The notes below the pieces were generated by a model, which worked only from the letters and a program-made list of their open reading frames with translations, was not told the DNA's origin and did no database searches. Below are positions 57,767 through 64,000 of a DNA stretch of 64,000 nt, piece after piece. The stretch is from Mycobacterium sp. DL (GTDB lineage: Bacteria; Actinomycetota; Actinomycetes; Mycobacteriales; Mycobacteriaceae). Position numbers and translations under genes: made by a program. Where the stretch lies: NCBI RefSeq assembly GCF_039729195.1, contig NZ_CP155796.1:2356001-2420000 (forward strand), given 5' to 3'. Each line of letters starts with the position of its first letter. Within the stretch, counting starts at the first letter, position 1.

Positions 57767-57798
57767 AGGTGAGACGGAGATGAGAGGGCTCTCATCTC
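57767..57798. promoter_or_regulatory. Direct and inverted repeats upstream of the two-component operon
   Basis: AGGTGAGA (57767-57774) and AGATGAGA (57778-57785) repeat directly at 11 bp, one helical turn, the layout of OmpR-family sites. TCTCATCT (57790-57797) is a third, inverted copy, making a perfect 10-bp-arm palindrome at 57777-57798. They lie 33-64 bp upstream of the operon's first start codon. Confidence 0.6.
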
Positions 57799-58672
57799 AG
57801 CGCTCGGCCAGGACGGTCCATTCGATGGGTGAAGCCGAGAGCACCCGTCCGGTGGGACGGATGTAGGTGTCGCGGAAGTAGCTCGGCCCGGCCTGCTCGA
57901 CGAGCCGCCATCCGTACTCGGCCAGCAGTTCCCCGACCTCCTCGGGCACCAGCCCCGACTTCCACACCTGGGTGCGCTGCCGGAATCGTCGAAACACCGC
58001 CTCCGCGCCGTAGCGCTGCGTCCCGTCGATGAAGTCCTGCCGCACGTAGGTGAAGATCAGGCGGCTGCCCGGTGCGGCGTCGCTGAGCTGGCGCAGCGTC
58101 TCCCGCACCGCCTCCGGGGTGAGGTACTGGGTGACGCCCTCCCAGATGAAGAACGTACGGTCGCCGCCGCGGTACCCGTGCGCCTCCAGGGCTGGAATCA
58201 ACTCGTCGTGCTCGAAGTCGACCTCCACGAGATGCACCGATGCGGGGGCCGCGCCGAGCGCCCGTTGCACGACAGCGGCTTTGTGTTCGATGTTGACCTT
58301 CTGGTCGACCTCGAACACCGGCAGTTCGCTGTGCCGGGCGATCCGATACGCCCGGGTGTCCAGCCCGGCGCCGAGCACGACCACGGTGTCGAATTCGATG
58401 ATCGGGTCCGACAGGCGTTCGTCGATGTAGCGCTTGCGGCAGGCGATGCTGGCCCACAATCCGGGACCCGACCGGTCCACGGCGGCCAGCGCAGTCCGGC
58501 GCACGGCATCGAACCGGGTCAGCCGCACCAGCAGGCGGTAGCGGGCCGGCAGGAAAGACGCCGCCAGGTCGTCGTCGACCAGGCGGCGTTCCGTCGGCTC
58601 GTTGTGCTCGATCGCCGACAGCACGATGGGCCCGAAAGCCGTCTGCGCGGCCGGGTTCCGAGGCTGCGTCAT
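57797..58672 (-). CDS. SAM-dependent methyltransferase, LCM/Rv2751-like
   Basis: The 291-residue product is of the leucine carboxyl methyltransferase-type family common in mycobacteria. The SAM motif is VVVLGAGLDTRAYR, followed by VFEVDQ, FFIWEGVTQYLTPEAV and IFTYVRQDF. The substrate is unknown. It lies 4 bp from the SDR gene on the same strand, as in the Rv2749-2751 region. Confidence 0.85.
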   Translation of the reverse strand: MTQPRNPAAQTAFGPIVLSAIEHNEPTERRLVDDDLAASFLPARYRLLVRLTRFDAVRRTALAAVDRSGPGLWASIACRKRYIDERLSDPIIEFDTVVVLGAGLDTRAYRIARHSELPVFEVDQKVNIEHKAAVVQRALGAAPASVHLVEVDFEHDELIPALEAHGYRGGDRTFFIWEGVTQYLTPEAVRETLRQLSDAAPGSRLIFTYVRQDFIDGTQRYGAEAVFRRFRQRTQVWKSGLVPEEVGELLAEYGWRLVEQAGPSYFRDTYIRPTGRVLSASPIEWTVLAER

Positions 58673-58676
58673 CGTG

Positions 58677-59495
58677 TCAACGCTTGTTCACATACCCCGC
58701 GTCGACGGGCAGCGTGATCCCGGTGACATAGCGGGCGGCGTCCGAGACCAACCAGAACACCGCGTTGGCGATGTCTTCCGGTTCCAGCGCCTGCACCGGA
58801 AGTGCGTTGCCCATGTCCGGACCCCCCTCGCTCTCCTGCGCCATGCCCTCCAGCCACGACCGGGTGAAATCGTTGTCGATCATCGGGGTGTTCACTCCTG
58901 CGGGGTGCACCGAATTGACCCGAATGCTGTACTGCGCAAGGAAGTTCGCGTACACCCGCATGATCCCGACCATGCCGTGCTTGGCGGCCGCATAACCGAC
59001 GGACCCGCCGACCGGCGCACCCAGGCCCACCAGGCCGGCGACCGAACTGATCAACACGATCGAGCCGCCGTTGCCGAACTTGACCATCGGTTTCATCGCG
59101 ACGTCGACGGTGTTGTAGACGCCGGTGAGGTTCACGTCGATCACGTCCTGCCACGCGCCGGCGCCTGCCATCGGAGCGATCCCGGCGTTGGCGACCACGA
59201 TGTCGAGGCGGTCACCGAGTTTCTCGGTCCCCTCTCGCACGGCGGCCTTCACGGCGTCGCGGTCTCGGACGTCCGCCTGGACGGCCACGATCCGCGAGCC
59301 GGCCTCCTCGACGAGCTTGACGGTCGCGGTCAGGTCGTCGGGGGTGGCCAGCGGGTACGGCACCGAGTCGATCTGCTCGCAGAGATCGAGCGCAATGATG
59401 TCGGCGCCCTCGGACGCCAGCTTCACGGCGTGTGCGCGGCCCTGGCCCCGGGCAGCGCCGGTGATGAATGCGACCTTGCCGGTGAGCTCACCCAT
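58677..59495 (-). CDS. SDR oxidoreductase, mycofactocin-coupled type
   Basis: The 272-residue short-chain dehydrogenase has [12 protein letters not shown] as its cofactor motif, catalytic Ser in [11 protein letters not shown] and YAAAKHG. The RGQGRAHA form and the inserts after DLCEQID match the mycofactocin-dependent SDR subfamily, in which NAD is tightly held and re-oxidised by mycofactocin. The alcohol substrate is unknown. It resembles Rv2750. The start is ATG 59495. Confidence 0.87.
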   Translation of the reverse strand: MGELTGKVAFITGAARGQGRAHAVKLASEGADIIALDLCEQIDSVPYPLATPDDLTATVKLVEEAGSRIVAVQADVRDRDAVKAAVREGTEKLGDRLDIVVANAGIAPMAGAGAWQDVIDVNLTGVYNTVDVAMKPMVKFGNGGSIVLISSVAGLVGLGAPVGGSVGYAAAKHGMVGIMRVYANFLAQYSIRVNSVHPAGVNTPMIDNDFTRSWLEGMAQESEGGPDMGNALPVQALEPEDIANAVFWLVSDAARYVTGITLPVDAGYVNKR

Positions 59496-59505
59496 GGTGC
59501 GCAGA

Positions 59506-59820
59506 CTACGGCCGCAGCTGACCCTTGGCGGGATCACCCGCCACCACCGGCTGCAGCATCTTGATGTCGGGGGCTCCGTCGAGGTGCTCGCCGATGGTGC
59601 CGAACAGCGTGGCCACCGCGGGCGCGGTGCTGTGGGCGGTCAGCGCATCGGTGTCGGCCCACTGCTCGACGAACACGAAGGTGCCGTCCGCCTCGTGCAG
59701 TGAGTACAGGTCACAGCCCGGCTCGTTGTGCACCGCCTCGATGGCCTGCTTGCACGCGTCCCTCACGGCGTCCACGGACTCAGGCTTGGCGGTCATGGTG
59801 GCGACGACGACTATCGGCAT
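59506..59820 (-). CDS. Antibiotic biosynthesis monooxygenase (ABM) family protein
   Basis: The 104-residue single ABM/YgiN-like domain has [24 protein letters not shown], the [22 protein letters not shown] strand and a C-terminal His-containing helix ([12 protein letters not shown]). Such dimeric proteins oxidise quinols or small aromatic compounds without cofactor. It resembles Rv2749 and is followed 10 bp later by the SDR gene. A palindrome lies 32 bp upstream. Confidence 0.82.
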   Translation of the reverse strand: MPIVVVATMTAKPESVDAVRDACKQAIEAVHNEPGCDLYSLHEADGTFVFVEQWADTDALTAHSTAPAVATLFGTIGEHLDGAPDIKMLQPVVAGDPAKGQLRP

Positions 59821-59851
59821 GGGTGCGGGCTCCTCGATCTCGGCACTGAGT

Positions 59852-59865
59852 TGGACAGGTGTCCA
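59852..59865. promoter_or_regulatory. Palindrome TGGACA-GG-TGTCCA upstream of the ABM/SDR/methyltransferase genes
   Basis: TGGACAGGTGTCCA has perfect 6-bp arms and the same ACA-NN-TGT core as the site at 37060-37073. It lies between the divergent ABM and ftsK genes; TetR-type operator form. Confidence 0.5.
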
Positions 59866-59999
59866 CCTTATTACGGTGCGAGTGGATCCGACGTGGCAGG
59901 GCGCGTCGCTCGGGTCACGCTGGGATCACGGATCGACACCTCGTTGTTACCTGTGTGGCAGATGGTGCAACTGGGGCGTTTGGGACTAGGCTTACCGGC

Positions 60000-62546
60000 A
60001 TGGCGAGTAAGACCGCGGCCCGATCTGCAGCACGTCCGACCAGGTCAAAGGCCAGTTCGCGGGGTGGTGCGCGATCATCCAGACCTGCCGCCCCACGGCG
60101 CAAGCCGGCCCGCCGGAACCCCTCCGCGGTGTCGGCAGCAGGCACCGCGGTCGGTCGCGGCATGCGTGCCGGCTGGCTGATGGTGGCGAAGGGCGCCGGG
60201 GGCACCGCTCGCTCGGTCGGCCGGGCGCGCGAAATCGAGCCCGGACATCGCCGCGACGGGGTCGCCCTGGCACTGCTGGGCCTCGCGGTCGTCGTCGCCG
60301 CGAGCTCGTGGTTCGAGGCCGCGCGACCGGTGGGTGAGTGGATCGACACGTTCCTGCGGGTGCTGATCGGCTCCGCGGTGGTGCTGATCCCGATCGCACT
60401 GGCTGCGCTCGGCATCGGGCTCATGCGTTCCGAACCGGACCCGGAATCGCGCCCGCGGTTGATCCTGGGGACGGCGATGATCGTGCTGCCCGCGCTGGGC
60501 CTGTGGCATCTGTGGGCGGATTCGCCGCAGGATCCGGTGGCCCGTCAGGGTGCGGCCGGCTTCTTCGGCTTCGCGATCGGCGGCCCGCTCTCCGACGGAC
60601 TGACCGCGTGGATCGCCGCTCCGCTGTTGTTCCTCGGGGTGCTTTTCGGTGCCCTGCTGGTCACCGGAACGACCATCCGCGAGGTCCCGAACACGGTGCG
60701 GGACATGTTCTCCACCCGATGGCGCTCGGAATACGACGACGAGTACGACGAATACGACGAGTACGACGACGAAGTGGGCGACACCGAGGAAGCCGAAGAC
60801 TTCTCCGACGGCTACTACGACGATCCGGACGGGTACGGACCGGACGAGTCACGGTCGTGGCCGTCGGCCGCGGCAACCCAACCGTTGGCCCCGCTGGCGC
60901 TGACTGCCGGACCCGCGGGCACGCCGCTGGACAACTACCCGATCGAGGAAGACGCACCGACGCTTCCCGAGCCGGCCACCCGCTCGCGGAAGAAGAAGCC
61001 CAAAGCGGAGCCGATGCAGCTGGATCGGGTGGTGGAGGGCCCGTACGCGCTGCCGTCGCTGGATCTGCTCGTCGCCGGCGATCCGCCGAAGATCCGAAGT
61101 GCGGCCAACGACAAGATGGTCGAGGTCATCGGCTCGGTACTGGATCAGTTCAAGGTCGATGCCGCGGTCACCGGATGCACCCGCGGGCCGACGGTCACCC
61201 GCTACGAGGTCGAGCTCGGCCCGGGCGTCAAGGTCGAGAAGATCACGGCGCTGCAGAAGAACATCGCCTACGCCGTGGCCACCGAGAGTGTCCGGATGCT
61301 CGCCCCGATCCCGGGCAAGTCGGCTGTCGGCATCGAGGTGCCCAACACCGACCGCGAGATGGTGCGGCTGGCCGACGTGCTGACCGCCCCGTCGACCCGC
61401 CGTGATCACCATCCTCTGGTGATCGGGCTGGGCAAGGACATCGAGGGCGACTTCATCTCGGCGAACCTGGCGAAGATGCCGCACCTGCTGGTCGCCGGTT
61501 CGACCGGTTCGGGCAAGTCCAGCTTCGTCAACTCGATGCTGGTGTCGTTGCTGGCGCGGGCCACCCCCGAAGAGGTCAGGATGATCCTGATCGACCCGAA
61601 GATGGTGGAACTGACCCCCTACGAAGGCATTCCGCACCTGATCACGCCGATCGTCACCCAGCCGAAGAAAGCGGCGGCGGCGTTGGCGTGGCTGGTCGAG
61701 GAGATGGAGCAGCGCTACCAGGACATGCAGGCCAACCGGGTGCGGCACATCGACGACTTCAACTCCAAGGTGCGCTCCGGTGAGATCGTCGCACCGCTGG
61801 GCAGCGAACGTGTCTACAAGCCGTACCCCTACATCATCGCGATCGTCGACGAGCTCGCCGACCTGATGATGACCGCGCCCCGCGACGTCGAGGACGCCAT
61901 CGTGAGGATCACCCAGAAGGCCCGCGCCGCGGGCATTCACCTGATCCTGGCAACCCAGCGCCCGTCGGTCGACGTCGTCACCGGCCTGATCAAGACCAAC
62001 GTGCCGTCCCGACTGGCGTTCGCGACGTCGTCGCTGACCGACAGCCGGGTGATCCTCGACCAGCAGGGCGCCGAGAAGCTGATCGGTATGGGCGACGGGC
62101 TGTTCCTCCCGATGGGAGCCAACAAGCCGGTCCGGTTCCAGGGCGCCTACATCAGCGACGAGGAGATCTACGCCGTCGTCGCCGCGTGCAAGGACCAGGC
62201 CGAACCCGAGTACACCGAAGGCGTCACCACCGCCAAGGCCGCCGGCGAGCGCACCGACGTCGACCCCGACATCGGTGACGACATGGATGTGTTCCTGCAG
62301 GCGGTCGAGCTGGTGGTGTCGTCGCAGTTCGGGTCCACCTCGATGCTGCAGCGCAAGCTGCGGGTCGGCTTCGCGAAGGCCGGCCGGCTGATGGACCTGA
62401 TGGAGACCCGCAGCATCGTCGGCCCGTCAGAGGGGTCCAAGGCACGTGAGGTGCTGGTCAAGCCCGACGAACTCGCGGGAACGCTGGCATTGATCCGCGG
62501 CGGCAGCGACGCCGCGGGCGGCGACACCGACGAGCCCGACTTCTAG
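60000..62546 (+). CDS. ftsK: DNA translocase FtsK
   Basis: This septum-located ATPase pumps DNA during chromosome dimer resolution and division. The 848-residue product has a basic N-terminus and about four membrane segments (residues 80-220). A strongly acidic linker (Tyr/Asp/Glu repeats near 245-265) precedes the RecA-like motor with Walker A GSTGSGKSS and Walker B IIAIVDELADLMM. The C-terminal gamma winged helix reads DNA polarity (STSMLQRKLRVGFAKAGRLMDLME). TAGGCT at 59987-59992 lies 7 nt before the ATG, indicating a leaderless mRNA. Confidence 0.95.
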   Translation: MASKTAARSAARPTRSKASSRGGARSSRPAAPRRKPARRNPSAVSAAGTAVGRGMRAGWLMVAKGAGGTARSVGRAREIEPGHRRDGVALALLGLAVVVAASSWFEAARPVGEWIDTFLRVLIGSAVVLIPIALAALGIGLMRSEPDPESRPRLILGTAMIVLPALGLWHLWADSPQDPVARQGAAGFFGFAIGGPLSDGLTAWIAAPLLFLGVLFGALLVTGTTIREVPNTVRDMFSTRWRSEYDDEYDEYDEYDDEVGDTEEAEDFSDGYYDDPDGYGPDESRSWPSAAATQPLAPLALTAGPAGTPLDNYPIEEDAPTLPEPATRSRKKKPKAEPMQLDRVVEGPYALPSLDLLVAGDPPKIRSAANDKMVEVIGSVLDQFKVDAAVTGCTRGPTVTRYEVELGPGVKVEKITALQKNIAYAVATESVRMLAPIPGKSAVGIEVPNTDREMVRLADVLTAPSTRRDHHPLVIGLGKDIEGDFISANLAKMPHLLVAGSTGSGKSSFVNSMLVSLLARATPEEVRMILIDPKMVELTPYEGIPHLITPIVTQPKKAAAALAWLVEEMEQRYQDMQANRVRHIDDFNSKVRSGEIVAPLGSERVYKPYPYIIAIVDELADLMMTAPRDVEDAIVRITQKARAAGIHLILATQRPSVDVVTGLIKTNVPSRLAFATSSLTDSRVILDQQGAEKLIGMGDGLFLPMGANKPVRFQGAYISDEEIYAVVAACKDQAEPEYTEGVTTAKAAGERTDVDPDIGDDMDVFLQAVELVVSSQFGSTSMLQRKLRVGFAKAGRLMDLMETRSIVGPSEGSKAREVLVKPDELAGTLALIRGGSDAAGGDTDEPDF
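60731..60775. repeat. Repeat encoding the acidic FtsK linker
   Basis: GACGA(G/A)TACGAC units repeat several times and encode Asp-Glu-Tyr triplets in the FtsK linker. Confidence 0.55.
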
Positions 62547-62663
62547 CCCACCCGGGCCTGCGAGTCACCGCACCGACTCACCGGCTCATCAATCGCCGAG
62601 GCTGTATTCCGCGCGGAAAAATACGACAAAAGACCGCGTGGATTACAGTCTCGGCGGGGTCAG

Positions 62664-63185
62664 TCAGAGGGTCAGCAGCATCCGGGTGTTGCCCAGGATG
62701 TTCGGCTTGACGTAGGACAGGTCGAGGAACTCCGCCACGCCGGTGTCGTAGGAGCGGCGCATCTCGTCGTACACCTCCGCGGTGACCGGGGTGCCGTCGA
62801 TCTCCTCGAAGCCGTGGCTTCCGAAGAACTCGACCTCGAAGGTGAGGACGAAGATGCGCTGCAGGTGCAGTTCGGTGGCGACGGCGAGCAACCGGTCGAC
62901 GATCGCGTGGCCCACGCCGCGGCCGCGCACCTTGGGGTGTACCGCGACAGTGCGCACCTCGCCGAGATCGGACCACAGGACGTGAAGGGCTCCGCATCCG
63001 ATCAGCTCGCCGTCGAGTTCGGCGACCCAGAACTCCTGCACCGATTCGTAGAGCGTCACCAGATTCTTCTCGAGCAGGATCTTCCCGGAGTAGATGTCGA
63101 CGAGCGACTTGATCGCCGGCACATCGGACGTCCTGGCGCGCCGTAGCACGAGCCGACCGGCGGGCTCATCCGGAACTGGGCTCAC
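62664..63185 (-). CDS. argA: Amino-acid N-acetyltransferase (GNAT), ArgA type
   Basis: The 173-residue GNAT enzyme corresponds to Rv2747, a stand-alone N-acetylglutamate synthase that starts arginine synthesis. It contains LVLRRARTSDVPAIKSLVD, the acetyl-CoA loop VHPKVRGRGVGHAIVD and FEVEFFGSHGFEEIDGTPV. GTG 63185 gives the family length, and a TACTCT box (minus strand, 63198-63193) ends 7 nt before it. It is divergent from pgsA with only 42 bp between start codons. Confidence 0.88.
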   Translation of the reverse strand: MSPVPDEPAGRLVLRRARTSDVPAIKSLVDIYSGKILLEKNLVTLYESVQEFWVAELDGELIGCGALHVLWSDLGEVRTVAVHPKVRGRGVGHAIVDRLLAVATELHLQRIFVLTFEVEFFGSHGFEEIDGTPVTAEVYDEMRRSYDTGVAEFLDLSYVKPNILGNTRMLLTL

Positions 63186-63227
63186 ACACCGAAGAGTATC
63201 GGCACTGGCAACCAGTATTCTGTGGCG

Positions 63228-63824
63228 GTGCCGGGACAACCACATACCGATCCCGTGGTCCCGCGCGCTCGGGTGGCCAATCTCGCCAACGCCCTCACCG
63301 GTGTGCGACTCATCCTGGTGCCGGTTTTCCTCGTCGCGCTGTTCGTGGGCGACGGGCATGAAACATATTGGCGGGTAGTCGCATTCATCATCTTCACGGT
63401 GGCTGTCATCACCGACCACTTCGACGGGGCACTGGCCCGCAGCTACGGCATGGTGACCGAGTTCGGCACGCTGGCCGACCCGATCGCCGACAAGGCTCTG
63501 ATCGGCGCCGCGCTCGTCGGACTGTCACTGCTCGGCGATCTGCCGTGGTGGGTGACTGCGGTGATCCTTGTCCGTGAGGTCAGCGTGACGGGGCTGCGAC
63601 TGGCGGTGATGCGACGCGGCATCATCCCTGCGAGTCGCGGCGGCAAGCTCAAGACACTGGTTCAGGCGGTTGCGATCGGGCTCTTCATCCTGCCCCTGTC
63701 GGGCGGCTGGCTGACCGGGGCCTGGGTGATCATGATCACCGCGGTGGTGCTGACGGTGATCACCGGCGTCGACTACTTCGTCTCGGCGGTGAGGGACTCG
63801 CGTGGACGACCCGCTGGTCAATGA
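63228..63824 (+). CDS. pgsA: CDP-diacylglycerol-glycerol-3-phosphate 3-phosphatidyltransferase-like protein
   Basis: This membrane CDP-alcohol phosphatidyltransferase corresponds to PgsA3 (Rv2746c). The 198-residue product has the catalytic motif DG...AR...G...D...D in [27 protein letters not shown] and about five membrane segments. GTG 63228 is chosen over GTG 63222 because TATTCT (63216-63221) directly abuts the latter and stands 6 nt before the former. The end overlaps the cinA-like gene by 23 bp. Confidence 0.9.
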   Translation: MPGQPHTDPVVPRARVANLANALTGVRLILVPVFLVALFVGDGHETYWRVVAFIIFTVAVITDHFDGALARSYGMVTEFGTLADPIADKALIGAALVGLSLLGDLPWWVTAVILVREVSVTGLRLAVMRRGIIPASRGGKLKTLVQAVAIGLFILPLSGGWLTGAWVIMITAVVLTVITGVDYFVSAVRDSRGRPAGQ

Positions 63825-64000
63825 CGATGCTCGCGCGCTGGTCGCCGACCTGACCGTGCGTCGGGAGACCGTCGCCACCGCGGAATCGCTGACCGCCGGT
63901 CTGCTCGCGGCCACGCTTGCCGGAGTGCCCGGCGCGAGCGTCGTGCTGCGGGGCGGTCTGGTGACCTACACCGTCGACGCCAAGGTCGAGTTGGCGGGTG
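63802..64000 (+). CDS. CinA C-terminal-like amidohydrolase, partial (runs off window)
   Basis: The first 66 residues include [28 protein letters not shown], the signature of CinA C-terminal/PncC proteins (nicotinamide-nucleotide amidohydrolase, recycling damaged pyridine nucleotides). There is no room for the larger N-terminal CinA domain, so this is the stand-alone form. The GTG start lies within the pgsA end; the 3' end is missing. Confidence 0.85.
   Translation, partial: MDDPLVNDDARALVADLTVRRETVATAESLTAGLLAATLAGVPGASVVLRGGLVTYTVDAKVELAG

Noticed and set aside
62547..62663. Terminator between convergent ftsK and argA
   Set aside because: I looked for a stem plus T run around the A-rich stretch at 62620-62640 and found no convincing pairing.

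Overview
The window is about 64 kb of high-GC chromosome from a rapid-growing actinobacterium. It is almost certainly a Mycobacterium/Mycolicibacterium relative. The core genes run in the order known from M. tuberculosis (infB-rbfA-nrnA-dinF; pptH-pptT-truB; mntR/ribF-rpsO-lppU-pnp-pepR; ald/aldR; dapB; thyA-dfrA; thyX-dapA-rnj; Rv2749-2751-like genes; ftsK-argA-pgsA), and the individual proteins resemble their mycobacterial counterparts. GTG starts, ATGA/GTGA stop-start overlaps and a -10 hexamer 6-8 nt before the start codon (leaderless mRNA signature) recur throughout. No tRNA, rRNA or CRISPR array was seen.

Layout. 1-4.8 kb: translation and RNA genes (partial infB, rbfA, nrnA) and a MATE exporter. 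4.8-6.1 kb: an internally deleted methyltransferase remnant, an intact methyltransferase and a divergent MerR regulator. 6.2-13.6 kb: an accessory catabolic block with an NMT1-type ABC importer, a LacI repressor, and an operon of a Gfo/Idh/MocA dehydrogenase, a DUF993 protein and a TIM-barrel isomerase. The same 14-bp palindrome sits at the promoters on both sides of lacI, so importer and enzymes form one predicted regulon with an unknown substrate. 13.6-21.3 kb: a phosphonate block with PhnD-PhnC-PhnE(fused)-dehydrogenase, a phosphonatase-like HAD hydrolase, an FAD oxidoreductase, a PhnZ-like HD protein and a PhnF-type GntR repressor, plus three copies of the TGGTATAGACCA operator. 21.3-25.2 kb: enoyl-CoA hydratase, two small conserved proteins, a CocE-type hydrolase and a membrane-anchored protein. 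25.4-36.5 kb: the conserved pptH to pepR block plus a Tat/lipoprotein class A beta-lactamase. 36.5-41.6 kb: DUF4334 and YchJ-like genes, an IS481-family element with a 6-bp target duplication, ald/aldR and a frameshifted epimerase. 41.8-43.3 kb: a 13E12/DUF222 HNH protein with a LexA-like box. 43.5-55.2 kb: dapB, thyA-dfrA-glycosylase, a diguanylate cyclase, thyX-dapA-rnj and neighbours. 55.2-57.8 kb: a two-component system with a small Asp/Trp-rich exported protein. 57.8-64 kb: methyltransferase, SDR and monooxygenase genes, ftsK, argA, pgsA and the start of a cinA-like gene.

The least described material is the LacI regulon of unknown substrate and the mixed phosphonate block. Two genes carry an apparent extra G in a G run (about 40368 and 45312). 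These may be real frameshifts or assembly errors.
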